DNA of 64,000 bases from Escherichia coli (GTDB taxonomy: Bacteria; Pseudomonadota; Gammaproteobacteria; Enterobacterales; Enterobacteriaceae): NCBI GenBank assembly GCA_021307345.1, contig CP089930.1, forward strand, positions 1,798,001 through 1,862,000, given 5' to 3'. Below the pieces are notes generated by a model. It worked only from the letters and a program-made list of their open reading frames with translations. It had not been told where the DNA came from and made no database searches. Below, piece after piece: positions 8,555 through 19,257 of this stretch. A program made the translations under genes and the position numbers. How positions within the stretch are numbered: the first letter of the stretch is position 1; every line of letters begins with the position of its first letter.

Positions 8555-9450
8555 TATTTCCCCCGTTTGGCGCGTGGATGCGCCGCATCATACACCGAGG
8601 CAAGGTGTTGAAAATCAAGATGAGTATAGATTTGTGTGGTTGAGAGATTGGCATGACCCAACAGCTCTTGCACACCACGCAGATCACCACTCGACTCCAG
8701 CATATGCGTGGCGAATGAGTGACGTAATTTATGCGGGTGAACGTGATTATTCAGCCCCTGTTTTATGCCCCATTCGGCAAAGCGTTTCTGCACATTACGC
8801 GCGGAGATACGCTTGCCCAGTTTCGACAGGAAAAGCGCGTCGTCTTCGCTACCAAACAGGTCACGCAAATCAAGCCAGTGCTCAATCCACGCTACGGCGT
8901 TGCGACCAATCGGCAGGCGGCGCTCTTTGCTGCCTTTCCCCATCACCCACACTTCGCCGGACTCCAGGTCGAGGTGTTTGATATCCAGCCCCACCAGTTC
9001 GGACAGACGCAGACCCGCGCCGTACATCACTTCCAGCATTGCACGGTCGCGTACAGCAAGGGGATCGTTGATATCAATATCCAGCAGCCGATTCATATCA
9101 TCGACATCGATATTTTTCGGCAGATGACGCGGCGCTTTCGGTGCCGAAACACCTTTCGCCGGGTTAGCTTTGAGTTCGTTCTGGCTGACCAGCCAGTCAA
9201 AAAAGCTACGTAGCGCGGAAAGCCGTAATGCGAGGCTTGCCGCGCCCAGCCCCTTACGGCGACTGCGTACAGCAAAATTGCGCACCATCGTCACATCACA
9301 TTGCTGCCAGCTTTGCAGGCCGTTTTCACTGGCAAAATCAATGATCGCCTCAAGCTGGCGCTGGTAGTTAACCAGGGTAATTGGGCTAAGCTGACGCTCT
9401 ACGCCGAGATAACGTAGGTAGCGTTCCACATCGGTATGTAAATCGGTCAT
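8554..9450 (-). CDS. xerC: Tyrosine recombinase XerC
   Basis: XerC, with XerD, resolves chromosome dimers at dif and plasmid multimers at cer/psi sites. The 298-residue protein has the N-terminal SAM-like core-binding domain (about 1-100) and the C-terminal catalytic domain. The catalytic set is visible: Arg in [11 protein letters not shown], Lys in [10 protein letters not shown], His and Arg in [10 protein letters not shown], His in LGHANLSTT and the nucleophile Tyr in TQIYTHLD. It starts inside the end of yigA (4-bp ATGA overlap) and its stop overlaps yigB. The gene order dapF-yigA-xerC is conserved in enterobacteria. Confidence 0.98.
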   Translation of the reverse strand: MTDLHTDVERYLRYLGVERQLSPITLVNYQRQLEAIIDFASENGLQSWQQCDVTMVRNFAVRSRRKGLGAASLALRLSALRSFFDWLVSQNELKANPAKGVSAPKAPRHLPKNIDVDDMNRLLDIDINDPLAVRDRAMLEVMYGAGLRLSELVGLDIKHLDLESGEVWVMGKGSKERRLPIGRNAVAWIEHWLDLRDLFGSEDDALFLSKLGKRISARNVQKRFAEWGIKQGLNNHVHPHKLRHSFATHMLESSGDLRGVQELLGHANLSTTQIYTHLDFQHLASVYDAAHPRAKRGK

Positions 9451-10154
9451 ACGCGTTCAATCCAACGCTCCAGAAGCTCCGGCATCATCAGCGCAATTTC
9501 ATGGAGTAACTGCGTTCCCTGCCCTTGTTGATAATGGTTGGCATCGCGACTGGTGAACAGCACCACACCAAGATCAGCATCACTTCCCAGCATCGACATC
9601 GCCACCGACCCCACCGCTTTCGCTTCCGGCAGCACCACCAGCAGTTCCGGCCCGTTAAGCGGCCCCAGATAATGCTGTTCCTGCCCCAGACGCTGAATAC
9701 GCAGCGGTTCGAAAGCCTGACGGCTTAATGCCAGATGGGTATGGTTCGACGGCGCACCTAAACGCCAGCGATCCGGAAACAGGCGCACACTCGCGCCAGC
9801 CAGGCCGAGATCGCGAGCCCAGCGGTGAAAGCGCATTAGCATATCGTCGAGGCTGCTGGCGGCAGTAAGAGTGCGCTGCAAATAGAGTAAGCGATAAAAC
9901 AGGCCTTCGTTAGCGATAGCCTGTTCCATCAACAGCGCCATGTTCTCTTCCAGAACATGAATATGGTTACGCGCGCGAGCCATATGCCATTCGACGAGTG
10001 AAACGGTGCCACGTACCGGATGCGGCACACGAATTGACTCTACTGCGTGCGCATTGCGGATAAAAAACTCAGGATTTTTAATCAGATAATCGACAACCGC
10101 CCGGTCATCAAGCTCCGTGAGTGTTTCCTGTAGTTCTTCCCCTGGTTGCTTCAT
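9447..10154 (-). CDS. yigA: DUF484 GAF-like protein YigA
   Basis: A 235-residue DUF484 protein with an N-terminal helical region ([17 protein letters not shown]) and a C-terminal GAF-like domain. The family is almost always found just upstream of xerC, but no biochemical role is established. Four-base ATGA overlaps with dapF on one side and xerC on the other place it firmly inside the operon. There is no signal peptide and no membrane segment. A function linked to XerC is an inference from context only. Confidence 0.92.
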   Translation of the reverse strand: MKQPGEELQETLTELDDRAVVDYLIKNPEFFIRNAHAVESIRVPHPVRGTVSLVEWHMARARNHIHVLEENMALLMEQAIANEGLFYRLLYLQRTLTAASSLDDMLMRFHRWARDLGLAGASVRLFPDRWRLGAPSNHTHLALSRQAFEPLRIQRLGQEQHYLGPLNGPELLVVLPEAKAVGSVAMSMLGSDADLGVVLFTSRDANHYQQGQGTQLLHEIALMMPELLERWIERV

Positions 10155-10975
10155 AGATGAATAAATCCGTCGTAAACATGTACTGCCGGACCCGTCATAT
10201 ATAACGGATGACCCGGACCTTTCCAGGCAATATCAAGGCGACCGCCAGGGAGTTCCACACGAACTTCTTCGGCCAGCAAACCTTGCTGAATCCCTACCGC
10301 TACCGCCGCACACGCGCCGCTGCCGCAGGCCTGGGTTTCTCCTGCACCACGTTCATAGACACGTAAACGAATATGCTCGCGCTTAACCACTTGCATAAAA
10401 CCGATGTTGGCACGTTCCGGGAAACGTTCGTGGCTTTCCAGAACAGGCCCCAGTGTTTCTACCGCCGCAGTATCGACATCATCGACCTGAATCACGCAGT
10501 GCGGATTTCCCATCGACACCACGCCGCACAAGATTGTCTGCTCGGCGGCGCGCATGATATAGGTCTTTTCCGCTTTGTTGGCGCGAAATGGCACGGCGGA
10601 AGGTTCGAAATTTGGTTCCCCCATATTTACCCGTACCAGATCGTCATCAGTGACGGTCAGTACCATCCGACCATTGGCAGTGCTGACGCGAATATCGCGC
10701 TTATTGGTCAGCCCTTTCAGGCGTACAAAGCGGGCAAAGCAGCGTGCACCGTTGCCACACTGCGCCACTTCACTACCGTCAGCATTGAAAATGCGATAGT
10801 GGAAATCCAGTTCTGGATCGTACGGCGGCTCGACCACCAGTAGCTGATCAAAACCCACACCCAGGTGCCGATCCGCCAGGCGACGAATCAGATCCGGTGA
10901 AAAAAAGACATTCTGCGTTACCGCGTCGACGACCATAAAATCGTTGCCAAGGCCATGCATTTTCGAGAACTGCAT
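10151..10975 (-). CDS. dapF: Diaminopimelate epimerase
   Basis: DapF interconverts LL- and meso-diaminopimelate, supplying meso-DAP for lysine and peptidoglycan synthesis. The 274-residue protein shows the two catalytic cysteines in the duplicated half-domains: [10 protein letters not shown] (Cys about 73) and [11 protein letters not shown] (Cys about 217). The start [13 protein letters not shown] at 10975 is preferred over the adjacent ATG at 10978, because GGAG then sits six bases upstream. The gene follows lptM by 36 bp and overlaps yigA by four bases. Confidence 0.97.
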   Translation of the reverse strand: MQFSKMHGLGNDFMVVDAVTQNVFFSPDLIRRLADRHLGVGFDQLLVVEPPYDPELDFHYRIFNADGSEVAQCGNGARCFARFVRLKGLTNKRDIRVSTANGRMVLTVTDDDLVRVNMGEPNFEPSAVPFRANKAEKTYIMRAAEQTILCGVVSMGNPHCVIQVDDVDTAAVETLGPVLESHERFPERANIGFMQVVKREHIRLRVYERGAGETQACGSGACAAVAVGIQQGLLAEEVRVELPGGRLDIAWKGPGHPLYMTGPAVHVYDGFIHL

Positions 10976-11011
10976 CATTTACTCCAATCACGCGGGTACA
11001 GAAACTGACTT

Positions 11012-11215
11012 TTAGTAATTCACCTGAGATGGGCCATCGCCAGTGGCGCGGTCGTTTTTATCCGGCAACGTGGATTGTGTTTGCGTATCTACCGGTTTAG
11101 TCGGCGGTGGCGCATTTTTATCTGCGGGCGGGAAATAGAGCGGACCTTTCAAACCGCAGCCCGTCAGGCTGAAAAGAGTAAGTAATACAGTGAGTGCTTT
11201 AAACACGTTTTTCAT
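11012..11215 (-). CDS. lptM: Small lipoprotein LptM (YifL)
   Basis: A 67-residue lipoprotein with signal peptide MKNVFKALTVLLTLFSLTGC, giving lipobox LTGC and the lipidated Cys at 20, followed by a short proline-rich tail (APPPTKPVD). YifL was renamed LptM because it associates with the LPS translocon LptDE at the outer membrane and assists LptD maturation. Residues GLKGPLYFPP after the Cys are the conserved part of the family. It is the first gene of the cluster leading into dapF. Confidence 0.93.
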   Translation of the reverse strand: MKNVFKALTVLLTLFSLTGCGLKGPLYFPPADKNAPPPTKPVDTQTQSTLPDKNDRATGDGPSQVNY

Positions 11216-11546
11216 TATGGATTGCCTGTAAAGTTCATCGCTTTCTGCTTTCTATCATCGCAGGAGAAGACGTAAAAGCAAGCGTTTAGCGACTCTTTAT
11301 GAAGTCTGAAAAGTGAGGAATTGCTGCGAGTATAACGCTTACAAGAGAGGATTTATGTTTTGCTGATAGTTTCGTGATCGGCACCTCGCGCCAGGATGGC
11401 TTTATGCACTATCGCAATGTTTATACCTGGACCGATACAGAGGTAAGGGTTACACCCTCCCCCTGCCCGGCGAAAACACACGTCAGAGAGGAAGATGCGC
11501 GTGAAATTCAAAACAGAGACATTATTATTCCGATGACGGAGGAATC

Positions 11547-11621
11547 ATGCCGGAACGCAGCAGCAGACGGGCAAACTTTGATGCCCTGACGCCAGGCCGC
11601 TATACTGCCGCCATCACGTAA
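11547..11621 (+). CDS. Possible 24-residue small protein upstream of cyaY
   Basis: The ATG at 11547 follows GGAGGA with only three to four bases of spacing and opens a 24-codon frame (MPERSSRRANFD..., ending AIT) that stops 15 bases before cyaY. The presumed cyaY promoter lies inside this frame, so it would need an upstream promoter of its own. It has no recognisable family. It could be a leader or small protein, or a chance ORF. Confidence 0.2.
   Translation: MPERSSRRANFDALTPGRYTAAIT
11578..11606 (+). promoter_or_regulatory. Sigma70 promoter for cyaY
   Basis: TTGATG and TATACT are separated by 17 bases, 31 bases before the cyaY ATG, and AGGAT lies close to the start codon. The match to consensus is good. 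Confidence 0.65.
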
Positions 11622-11636
11622 AAACAGGATACAACA

Positions 11637-11957
11637 ATGAACGACAGTGAATTTCATCGCCTGGCTGACCAACTGTGGCTAACCATTGAAGAACACCTGG
11701 ACGACTGGGATGGCGACAGCGATATCGACTGCGAAATCAACGGCGGCGTACTGACCATTACCTTTGAAAACGGCAGCAAAATCATTATCAACCGCCAGGA
11801 ACCGCTGCACCAGGTATGGCTGGCAACCAAACAGGGCGGCTACCACTTTGATCTGAAAGGCGACGAATGGATTTGCGATCGCAGTGGCGAAACCTTCTGG
11901 GATTTGCTGGAACAGGCGGCGACGCAGCAGGCGGGAGAGAGGGTGAGCTTCCGTTAA
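11637..11957 (+). CDS. cyaY: Bacterial frataxin CyaY
   Basis: CyaY binds iron and the IscS desulfurase and modulates Fe-S cluster assembly. The 106-residue frataxin fold is plain: an acidic N-terminal helix ([22 protein letters not shown], positions 5-26), the strand [16 protein letters not shown], and the conserved [11 protein letters not shown] and [14 protein letters not shown] segments. The acidic ridge that binds iron lies in the first helix and the following DGDSDIDCE. It converges with cyaA, with a short palindrome between the stops. Confidence 0.98.
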   Translation: MNDSEFHRLADQLWLTIEEHLDDWDGDSDIDCEINGGVLTITFENGSKIIINRQEPLHQVWLATKQGGYHFDLKGDEWICDRSGETFWDLLEQAATQQAGERVSFR

Positions 11958-11963
11958 GGTTTC

Positions 11964-11991
11964 ATGCCGGATAAGCCTCGCTTTCCGGCAT
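11964..11991. repeat. REP-like palindrome between cyaY and cyaA
   Basis: ATGCCGG at one end pairs with CCGGCAT at the other across GATAAGCCTCGCTTT-type centre sequence. It sits between convergent stop codons and may protect both mRNA 3' ends. Confidence 0.7.
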
Positions 11992-11996
11992 ACTCA

Positions 11997-14543
11997 TCAC
12001 GAAAAATACTGCTGTAACAGCGGCGTGTCATTATCCTGATTGGCTGGCGGCATGTTGCCGATAGATTTGGTACGGAACGGAATGACCTGTTCGCGACCAT
12101 CGACCTTCACAATCTGATAGAACTGCGGCAGGTTGAAGTTGATGAAACTGGAGCCGTAAGTGAAACGGTCGTGCGATGACGAGTAGAAACGGCTGACGTC
12201 ACGCACCAACTCCTCTTTGCTACCTTCGCAGTGGTGATATACCTCAACCCGATTGCTTTCATCGAGAATGTAGATATTAAAGCCGTTCTCATCGTGCGTT
12301 TCTTCGAAGAAGAACTGGATGATCCCTTCGCTGGCAAAGCCATCCACTACTGCCGGTAATTTGACGTGATTGGTCTCAACCTGCACTGACAAACCATGCA
12401 GTTTGTTATGCGAGATCGCGCCATAAAACTCGATAGCATTTTCCAGTTTCTGCACAGACACATTCAGGCGTTCGAAGAACAAGCCCCAGGTTTGACCAGA
12501 AACGCGCAGCGCCTTGAAGCGCCCGGTTTCCTGGCGAGTGCTGGAAAGACGCAGTTCGATACACTCAGAAACCAGTTGTTGCACGCGAGTACGGATTAAT
12601 CCACGCAGATGCTGACTGTAGCAGAAGACTTCTACGCTATCAGGCGGCGCGGCGTCCTGATGCATTTTGCCAAGAATCGTTTTCAGGGCTTCAATCATCG
12701 ACTGCTCGCCGTTGAAATGTAGCGTACGCACTTCATTCCACGAGTTGCGATACAACAGATCAACACTACCCACCAGGCATTTTTGTTCTTCGCCAAAGCT
12801 GAAGACATCCAGCTTACGGAAATCGAAATGTACTACCTGATTACGAAACGCTGTCGTCGGGTCATATTCCAGGTTGACGATAATCGCCAGATGGCGGATC
12901 TCACAAGGACTGTAGAGCGCCTTCGGCGTCGGCGCAGGTAAGCGCAACGGGAAATGGTGCGACACATCAGCCACCATCTCTTGCAACTTAGGCAGATCGA
13001 CAATGCCGTTACCTTTAATAAACAAATGCGTTCGTGGTGTCAGCAAGCCATTAAACCACGCCCAGGCCACCAGCTTATTCAGATAGCGGTTATATTCCAG
13101 CGGCTGATGGCTGATGATCGACTCGATTGTCGGCGCACGATTATACAGATACCAGCCAGAACGATTAGCGCGGCCCGGCGGTACATAAATAAAGGTCAGG
13201 TTTGGCTCGGAAAGATCCGGTGAAATCTGCGGGTTTACCAGCGTCACTTTCCCCGGTAATGCTTCAAACGCAGCGTACAGTTTACGCGTCAGCACGCCGA
13301 TATCCTGCGGGCTGGCGGAAACGCTAAGATTATTGCGACGGGCAAAGCGGATCAGATTACGGTAGCTCTGCATCATTGCATCAAGCAACTCGTTGTGCGC
13401 TTCACGCACCTGATCAATCTTCCAGTTGGCGCGATTATCGAGCATCGCCAGACGGGCTTCGTCCCATCCCCACTCTTTTACCAGTTGGCTTAAGACTTCC
13501 CGACGCCAGCCTACGCAAGCGCGCTCGCGGCTGAGTTTTTCGCACACTTTTAAATAGAAGCAGCGGCGCACTAAATCCAGACGGGTGAAATCTTCAATTG
13601 CCGTCAAATATTCAGTAACGCGTTCCAGCATCATGCAGTACGGATCGAGACCAAATGACACTATCTCGCCGTCGTGCAAACGCTGTTTGATATCTTTCGC
13701 CAGCAGGCGTGGGTCTGGATATTCCCAGGAATAAGCTTCCAGCAACAGTGTTTTCAGCACCGCTTTGTACGGAGAATCGATACTTTTGTAGAGTTGCCAA
13801 AGGCTGGCACCAAAGTACTCTTCAGCGGAAAGCGAGCTTAAGCCACCGAGATCCAGCCATTCATTTGGCGTTAATACGCCCTGCGCGTAGAGCGTCATTA
13901 CGTAGTCATCGTAATGCTCCTCTTCGTCGCACGGCACCATATTCCACAGAATACGCTTACCGGCGAGACGCACGGCGGTACGATAAAATTCGTCAAGCAG
14001 CAGTATATGCTGGGTAGAGCCACAATCTTCCCCCCCCAGACTGCCACTTTCATTATGGCGGAAACGGTTTTCATCAATCAGGAAGAAGCTGACTTCCACG
14101 CCCAGCGAGGCGGCCCAGCTTTCCAGCAGACTGCATTTACGTTGTAGTAACTGGCGCTCTTCGCTATCGAGCCAGGATTGATGGCAGACCCAGATATCCA
14201 GATCGGAGGAACAGCTTTGCCCTATAGACGAGGTGCTGCCCATGGTGTATACGCCAGTAATCGGAAGCTCGCCTTTTGGCGGGTCCTGTACTGACATTCC
14301 ACGATACAGTTCCAGTTCGTTCAGGTAGTGGCGTTGGGTTTCATCAGGCGTGTAAAGGCAAATGCCCCTGGGAACATTACCATCAAGGTAACCCGGCATT
14401 AGCGGATGGTGATAGTGCAACAATGTCGGCAGCAGACTGTAGACCTGTTGGAATGCAGGCCCCATAGCAGCAAGCGCGCGATCCACGCGCAATTGATTTA
14501 TGGCATCCAGTCTCTGTTTCAGAGTCTCAATATAGAGGTACAA
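11997..14543 (-). CDS. cyaA: Class I adenylate cyclase
   Basis: CyaA makes cyclic AMP, the CRP coactivator, under control of phosphorylated EIIA-Glc. The 848-residue protein has the N-terminal catalytic half (nucleotidyltransferase fold; [18 protein letters not shown] around 103-120 carries the Ser and metal-binding Asp residues) and the C-terminal glucose-regulatory half. Translation begins at a TTG (14541-14543), the known inefficient UUG start that limits enzyme level. It diverges from hemC, and a CRP site lies in the promoter region, consistent with negative autoregulation. Confidence 0.98.
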   Translation of the reverse strand: MYLYIETLKQRLDAINQLRVDRALAAMGPAFQQVYSLLPTLLHYHHPLMPGYLDGNVPRGICLYTPDETQRHYLNELELYRGMSVQDPPKGELPITGVYTMGSTSSIGQSCSSDLDIWVCHQSWLDSEERQLLQRKCSLLESWAASLGVEVSFFLIDENRFRHNESGSLGGEDCGSTQHILLLDEFYRTAVRLAGKRILWNMVPCDEEEHYDDYVMTLYAQGVLTPNEWLDLGGLSSLSAEEYFGASLWQLYKSIDSPYKAVLKTLLLEAYSWEYPDPRLLAKDIKQRLHDGEIVSFGLDPYCMMLERVTEYLTAIEDFTRLDLVRRCFYLKVCEKLSRERACVGWRREVLSQLVKEWGWDEARLAMLDNRANWKIDQVREAHNELLDAMMQSYRNLIRFARRNNLSVSASPQDIGVLTRKLYAAFEALPGKVTLVNPQISPDLSEPNLTFIYVPPGRANRSGWYLYNRAPTIESIISHQPLEYNRYLNKLVAWAWFNGLLTPRTHLFIKGNGIVDLPKLQEMVADVSHHFPLRLPAPTPKALYSPCEIRHLAIIVNLEYDPTTAFRNQVVHFDFRKLDVFSFGEEQKCLVGSVDLLYRNSWNEVRTLHFNGEQSMIEALKTILGKMHQDAAPPDSVEVFCYSQHLRGLIRTRVQQLVSECIELRLSSTRQETGRFKALRVSGQTWGLFFERLNVSVQKLENAIEFYGAISHNKLHGLSVQVETNHVKLPAVVDGFASEGIIQFFFEETHDENGFNIYILDESNRVEVYHHCEGSKEELVRDVSRFYSSSHDRFTYGSSFINFNLPQFYQIVKVDGREQVIPFRTKSIGNMPPANQDNDTPLLQQYFS

Positions 14544-14928
14544 GACGTATCGCCTGATTTGCTACCCGTCATGTCTGTGATTCCGCCAACATCAACGGAA
14601 ACACGCGGCATTCGGGATATTTCGTATGTCAAAGGTAACCGTACCACTTTCCGCGCCTGGTTTTTTTAGTTTCACGACGAAAAAATGGTCTAAAACGTGA
14701 TCAATTTAACACCTTGCCGGTTGACCGTAAAGAAAGATGCGCTACATACAAGTGTAGCACCGTTTATTCTCTGTAAATTCCTTATTACGACGGCTTGAAG
14801 CGCCTGTCAGGAACCACCGCCTGGCTACATTTTACGTTTTACACAGGCATCGACGTTTCACCACAACACTGACATCGCTCCGGCAAGGATGTTAGGATGG
14901 ACCATGGATGATAATGACGGTAACAAGC
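14544..14928. promoter_or_regulatory. cyaA-hemC divergent control region
   Basis: These 385 bases carry the promoters of cyaA (leftward) and the hem operon (rightward). The clearest element is a CRP site at 14693-14714. A purine-rich stretch AAGGATGTTAGGATGGACC at 14886-14904 lies just ahead of the possible hemC starts. I could not assign -35/-10 boxes with confidence. Confidence 0.6.
14693..14714 (-). promoter_or_regulatory. CRP-cAMP site of cyaA
   Basis: On the cyaA strand this reads AGGTGTTAAATTGATCACGT followed by TT. The half-sites GTGTT and GATCAC fit TGTGA-N6-TCACA spacing. A CRP site overlapping cyaA P2 is established in E. coli and mediates repression by cAMP-CRP. Confidence 0.85.
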
Positions 14929-15870
14929 ATGTTAGACAATGTTTTAAGAATTGCCACACGCCAAAGCCCACTTGCACTCTGGCAGGCACATTATGTCAAA
15001 GACAAGTTGATGGCGAGCCATCCAGGGCTGGTGGTTGAACTGGTGCCGATGGTGACGCGCGGCGATGTGATTCTTGATACGCCGCTGGCGAAGGTTGGCG
15101 GAAAAGGCTTATTTGTGAAAGAGCTGGAGGTCGCGCTCCTGGAAAACCGTGCCGATATCGCCGTGCATTCAATGAAAGATGTGCCGGTTGAATTTCCGCA
15201 AGGTCTGGGGCTGGTCACCATTTGCGAGCGCGAAGATCCTCGCGATGCCTTTGTTTCCAATAACTATGAAAGTCTGGATGCGTTACCCGCAGGCAGCATC
15301 GTCGGTACTTCCAGCTTACGCCGCCAGTGCCAACTGGCTGAACGCCGTCCGGATCTCATTATCCGTTCTCTGCGCGGCAATGTCGGTACTCGTCTGAGTA
15401 AACTGGATAATGGCGAATACGATGCCATTATTCTTGCTGTGGCTGGCTTAAAACGTTTAGGGCTGGAGTCTCGCATTCGTGCTGCGCTGCCGCCTGAAGT
15501 TTCTCTTCCAGCAGTAGGACAAGGTGCAGTAGGCATTGAATGCCGCCTGGATGATTCGCGCACCCGCGAGGTACTCACCGCGCTGAATCACCACGAAACG
15601 GCGCTGCGCGTCACCGCCGAACGTGCCATGAATACCCGCCTCGAAGGCGGTTGTCAGGTGCCGATTGGTAGCTATGCCGAACTTATCAATGGCGAAATCT
15701 GGCTGCGTGCGCTGGTTGGCGCACCGGACGGTTCGCAGATTATTCGCGGTGAGCGCCGTGGCTCGCCACAGGCTGCCGAGCAAATGGGCATTTCGCTGGC
15801 GGAAGAGTTACTGAATAACGGCGCGCGCGAGATCCTCGCCGAAGTTTACAGCGGAGATGCGCCAGCATGA
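14929..15870 (+). CDS. hemC: Porphobilinogen deaminase (hydroxymethylbilane synthase)
   Basis: HemC polymerises four porphobilinogens into hydroxymethylbilane in haem and sirohaem synthesis. The 313-residue form begins [19 protein letters not shown]. The dipyrromethane cofactor attaches to the Cys in [11 protein letters not shown] (about Cys242), and the active-site Asp in [10 protein letters not shown] and the Arg cluster in [10 protein letters not shown] are present. Upstream in-frame ATGs at 14908 and 14914 are possible; the E. coli annotation uses MLDNV. It overlaps hemD by four bases. Confidence 0.97.
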   Translation: MLDNVLRIATRQSPLALWQAHYVKDKLMASHPGLVVELVPMVTRGDVILDTPLAKVGGKGLFVKELEVALLENRADIAVHSMKDVPVEFPQGLGLVTICEREDPRDAFVSNNYESLDALPAGSIVGTSSLRRQCQLAERRPDLIIRSLRGNVGTRLSKLDNGEYDAIILAVAGLKRLGLESRIRAALPPEVSLPAVGQGAVGIECRLDDSRTREVLTALNHHETALRVTAERAMNTRLEGGCQVPIGSYAELINGEIWLRALVGAPDGSQIIRGERRGSPQAAEQMGISLAEELLNNGAREILAEVYSGDAPA

Positions 15871-16607
15871 GTATCCTGGTCACCCGCCCATCTCCCGCAG
15901 GAGAAGAGTTAGTGAGCCGTCTGCGCGCACTGGGACAGGTGGCCTGGCATTTTCCGCTGATTGAGTTTTCTCCGGGTCGGCAACTGCCACAACTTGCCGA
16001 CCAGCTGGCGGCACTGAGCGAAGGAGATCTACTATTTGCCCTTTCGCAACATGCCGTTGCTTTTGCACAGTCGCAACTGCATCAGCAAGGTCTCCAGTGG
16101 CCCGCCCTACCCGCTTATTTCGCCATTGGTCGCACTACCGCACTGGCGCTGCATACCGTGAGCGGACACGAAGTTCGTTATCCGCAGGATCGGGAAATCA
16201 GCGAAGTCTTGCTACAATTACCTGAATTACAAAATATTGCAGGCAAACGTGCGCTAATTTTACGTGGCAACGGCGGTCGTGAGCTGATCGGGGACACCCT
16301 GACGGCACGCGGTGCTGAAGTCATTTTTTGCGAATGTTATCAACGATGCGCCATTCATTACGATGGTGCAGAAGAAGCGATGCGCTGGCAAACTCGCGAA
16401 GTGACAACGATCGTTGTTACCAGCGGTGAAATGCTGCAACAGCTCTGGTCGCTGATTCCACGATGGTATCGTGAGCACTGGTTACTACGCTGTCGACTAC
16501 TGGTCGTCAGCGAGCGTCTGGCGAAACTCGCCCGGGAACTGGGCTGGCAAGATATTAAGGTCGCCGATAACGCAGATAACGATGCGCTTTTACGGGCATT
16601 ACAATAA
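15867..16607 (+). CDS. hemD: Uroporphyrinogen III synthase
   Basis: HemD closes hydroxymethylbilane with inversion of ring D to give uroporphyrinogen III. The 246-residue two-domain protein is weakly conserved across bacteria, as usual for the family; visible landmarks are [15 protein letters not shown] at the N-terminus, [11 protein letters not shown], the hinge region, and [11 protein letters not shown] in domain 2. Its ATG overlaps the hemC stop (ATGA), so it is translationally coupled. hemX follows after 21 bp. Confidence 0.96.
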   Translation: MSILVTRPSPAGEELVSRLRALGQVAWHFPLIEFSPGRQLPQLADQLAALSEGDLLFALSQHAVAFAQSQLHQQGLQWPALPAYFAIGRTTALALHTVSGHEVRYPQDREISEVLLQLPELQNIAGKRALILRGNGGRELIGDTLTARGAEVIFCECYQRCAIHYDGAEEAMRWQTREVTTIVVTSGEMLQQLWSLIPRWYREHWLLRCRLLVVSERLAKLARELGWQDIKVADNADNDALLRALQ

Positions 16608-16628
16608 CTCTCATAACAGGAAGCCATA

Positions 16629-17804
16629 ATGACGGAACAAGAAAAAACCTCCGCCGTGGTTGAAGAGACCAGGGAGGTCGTGGACACCACGCCACAATCT
16701 GTCACAGTAGAAAAAAAGAGTAATAACAGTACTGCTCTGATTTTAAGTGCGGTGGCTATCGCTATTGCTCTGGCTGCAGGTGTCGGTTTGTATGGCTGGG
16801 GTAAACAACAGGCCGTCAATCAGACGACCACCAGTGATGTTCTGGCTAACCAACTCGCGGCTCTGCAAAAAGCCCAGGAGAGCCAAAAAGCCGAGCTGGA
16901 AAGCATCATCAAGCAACAGGCTACACAGCTAGAGCAGGCAAATCGTCAGCAGGAAACGCTGGCCAAACAGCTGGATGAAGTTCAACAAAAGGTCGCCACT
17001 ATCTCAGGTAGTGATGCCAAGACCTGGCTGCTGGCGCAGGCTGATTTCCTTGTGAAGCTCGCCGGACGTAAGTTGTGGAGCGATCAGGACGTCACTACCG
17101 CTGCGGCATTGCTGAAAAGCGCAGACGCCAGCCTGGCGGATATGAATGACCCAAGTCTTATTACCGTTCGCCGGGCAATTACCGATGATATCGCCAGCCT
17201 TTCTGCGGTCTCGCAGGTAGATTATGACGGCATCATCCTCAAGCTGAATCAGCTTTCTAATCAGGTTGATAACCTGCGTCTGGCCGATAATGATAGCGAC
17301 GGTTCGCCGATGGATTCCGATGGTGAAGAGCTTTCCAGCTCCATCAGCGAATGGCGCATCAATCTGCAAAAAAGCTGGCAGAACTTTATGGACAACTTCA
17401 TTACGATTCGCCGTCGTGATGACACCGCCGTACCGCTGTTAGCACCGAATCAGGATATCTATCTGCGCGAAAATATTCGCTCTCGCCTGCTGGTCGCGGC
17501 ACAAGCTGTACCACGTCATCAGCAAGAGACTTACCGCCAGGCGCTGGAGAACGTCTCCACCTGGGTACGTGCTTACTACGATACTGACGATGCCACCACC
17601 AAAGCGTTCCTCGACGAGGTGGATCAGTTAAGTCAGCAAAATATCTCGATGGATCTCCCGGAAACCCTGCAAAGCCAGGCAATGCTGGAAAAACTGATGC
17701 AGACTCGCGTGCGCAATCTGCTGGCGCAACCAGTAACACCAGTAGCGGAGGCTGCACCTGCACCGCAAGCTGATACACCGGCAGCCGCGCCGCAAGGAGA
17801 ATAA
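16629..17804 (+). CDS. hemX: HemX, membrane-anchored coiled-coil protein
   Basis: A 391-residue protein of the hem operon. It has a cytoplasmic N-terminal tail (1-35), one transmembrane helix (about 36-56, [20 protein letters not shown]) and a long periplasmic part that begins with a heptad-like coiled coil rich in Gln, Lys and Glu (about 75-120). The C-terminal tail is rich in Ala and Pro. It was once annotated as uroporphyrinogen III C-methyltransferase, but no methyltransferase motif is visible, so that name should not be taken as a function. GGAAG precedes the start, and hemY follows after 2 bp. Confidence 0.93.
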   Translation: MTEQEKTSAVVEETREVVDTTPQSVTVEKKSNNSTALILSAVAIAIALAAGVGLYGWGKQQAVNQTTTSDVLANQLAALQKAQESQKAELESIIKQQATQLEQANRQQETLAKQLDEVQQKVATISGSDAKTWLLAQADFLVKLAGRKLWSDQDVTTAAALLKSADASLADMNDPSLITVRRAITDDIASLSAVSQVDYDGIILKLNQLSNQVDNLRLADNDSDGSPMDSDGEELSSSISEWRINLQKSWQNFMDNFITIRRRDDTAVPLLAPNQDIYLRENIRSRLLVAAQAVPRHQQETYRQALENVSTWVRAYYDTDDATTKAFLDEVDQLSQQNISMDLPETLQSQAMLEKLMQTRVRNLLAQPVTPVAEAAPAPQADTPAAAPQGE

Positions 17805-17806
17805 CC

Positions 17807-19003
17807 ATGTTAAAAGTGTTATTGCTCTTTGTGTTGCTGATTGCAGGCATCGTCGTTGGCCCAATGATTGCCGGACATCAGGGTTACGTACTGATCCAGA
17901 CGGATAACTACAATATCGAAACCAGCGTCACGGGACTGGCAATCATTTTGATTCTGGCTATGGTGGTGCTGTTTGCTATCGAATGGTTACTGCGACGGAT
18001 TTTCCGCACAGGCGCGCACACTCGCGGTTGGTTTGTCGGGCGTAAACGTCGCCGCGCGCGTAAACAGACCGAACAGGCGCTGCTGAAACTGGCGGAAGGT
18101 GATTATCAGCAAGTCGAAAAGCTGATGGCGAAAAATGCCGATCATGCTGAGCAACCCGTAGTGAACTATTTGCTGGCTGCCGAAGCCGCGCAACAGCGTG
18201 GTGATGAATCGCGCGCCAATCAGCATCTGGAACGCGCGGCGGAACTGGCGGGCAATGATACCATTCCGGTAGAAATCGCCCGCGTTCGCCTGCAACTGGC
18301 GCGTAATGAAAACCATGCAGCACGCCACGGCGTGGATAAGTTGTTGGAAGTAACGCCACGCCATCCAGAAGTATTACGTCTGGCTGAACAGGCTTATATC
18401 CGCACGGGCGCATGGAGTTCGCTACTGGACATCATCCCATCAATGGCGAAAGCCCACGTTAGCGATGAAGAACACCGCGCCGCACTGGAACAACAGGCAT
18501 GGATTGGTCTGATGGATCAGGCGCGGGCTGATGACGGTAGTGAAGGCTTGCGTAACTGGTGGAAAAATCAAAGCCGGAAAACGCGTCATCAGGTGGCGTT
18601 GCAGGTGGCAATGGCGGAACATCTTATTGAGTGTGATGACCATGACACCGCCCAGCAAATTATCATCGACGGCCTGAAACACCAGTATGACGATCGTTTG
18701 CTGCTGCCGATCCCACGCCTGAAAACCAACAATCCAGAACAACTGGAAAAAGTGCTGCGCCAACAGATCAAAAACGTGGGCGATCGCCCGCTGTTATGGA
18801 GCACATTGGGTCAGTCGCTGATGAAACATGGCGAATGGCAGGAAGCATCCCTCGCCTTCCGTGCGGCGCTGAAACAACGCCCGGACGCCTATGATTATGC
18901 ATGGCTTGCCGACGTGCTGGACAGACTGCACAAGCCGGAAGAAGCCGCAGCGATGCGCCGCGACGGTTTAATGCTGACCTTACAGAACAACCCGCCGCAA
19001 TAG
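17807..19003 (+). CDS. hemY: HemY, TPR inner membrane protein
   Basis: A 398-residue protein with two N-terminal transmembrane helices (about 3-22 and 42-62), a basic segment (VGRKRRRARKQTEQ) and a cytoplasmic array of tetratricopeptide-like helices in the rest of the chain (for example LLAAEAAQQRGDESRANQHLERA). It is a late gene of the hem operon in gamma-proteobacteria. A role in haem-pathway organisation is suggested by context, but no enzymatic activity is known; it is not the protoporphyrinogen oxidase that bears the same name in Bacillus. Confidence 0.93.
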   Translation: MLKVLLLFVLLIAGIVVGPMIAGHQGYVLIQTDNYNIETSVTGLAIILILAMVVLFAIEWLLRRIFRTGAHTRGWFVGRKRRRARKQTEQALLKLAEGDYQQVEKLMAKNADHAEQPVVNYLLAAEAAQQRGDESRANQHLERAAELAGNDTIPVEIARVRLQLARNENHAARHGVDKLLEVTPRHPEVLRLAEQAYIRTGAWSSLLDIIPSMAKAHVSDEEHRAALEQQAWIGLMDQARADDGSEGLRNWWKNQSRKTRHQVALQVAMAEHLIECDDHDTAQQIIIDGLKHQYDDRLLLPIPRLKTNNPEQLEKVLRQQIKNVGDRPLLWSTLGQSLMKHGEWQEASLAFRAALKQRPDAYDYAWLADVLDRLHKPEEAAAMRRDGLMLTLQNNPPQ

Positions 19004-19013
19004 TTCTCTCTCA

Positions 19014-19042
19014 CCCGGAGGCAAGCACCTCCGGGGGCTTTC
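19014..19042 (+). terminator. Terminator of the hem operon
   Basis: CCCGGAGG and CCTCCGGG form an 8-bp stem with a CAAGCA loop, followed by GGCTTTCT. The T-tract is weak. It faces the GlmZ terminator arriving from the other strand. Confidence 0.65.
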
Positions 19043-19050
19043 TGATACAT

Positions 19051-19257
19051 AAAAAAACGCCTGCTCTTATTACGGAGCAGGCGTTAAAACAGGTCTGTAT
19101 GACAACAAGTGGGTGCTTCACTCAACGTTGTGTCCATGGTGTCTGATGAGGCAAAAGCGACATCTGTCAGTGGACGATAAGCACCGTAAACGGCTCTGCG
19201 TCATTCCTAAGTTTATGAGGCACTAAGGCGAACATAAGAGATGGAATGAGCATCTAC
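19051..19257 (-). ncRNA. glmZ: GlmZ small regulatory RNA
   Basis: GlmZ is the Hfq-dependent sRNA that activates glmS translation by base-pairing. It is cleaved by RNase E with the adaptor RapZ, and GlmY protects it by sequestering RapZ. On the minus strand the RNA begins GTAGATGCTCATTCCATCTC and ends with the stem GCCTGCTC/GAGCAGGC and a T7 tract. Length (207 nt), position between hemY and aslA, and sequence match the E. coli RNA as I know it. A CATAAT -10-like element lies just upstream on its strand. Confidence 0.96.

Larger units (their letters stand above)
11216..11636. other. lptM-cyaY divergent intergenic region
   Basis: These 421 bases separate lptM and cyaY. They hold a good sigma70-type promoter for cyaY (11578-11606), a 24-codon ORF with a strong Shine-Dalgarno sequence (11547-11621), and a longer weak ORF (11374-11589) that shows no recognisable domain. 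Beyond these I see nothing I can name. Confidence 0.5.

Noticed and set aside
11374-11589. A 71-codon open frame upstream of cyaY
   Set aside because: No Shine-Dalgarno sequence, no recognisable domain, and it overlaps a shorter frame with a much better start. It may correspond to an old doubtful annotation.
16629-17804. HemX as uroporphyrinogen III C-methyltransferase
   Set aside because: The sequence is a single-pass membrane protein with a coiled coil and shows no SAM-dependent methyltransferase motifs; the old name is not supported.
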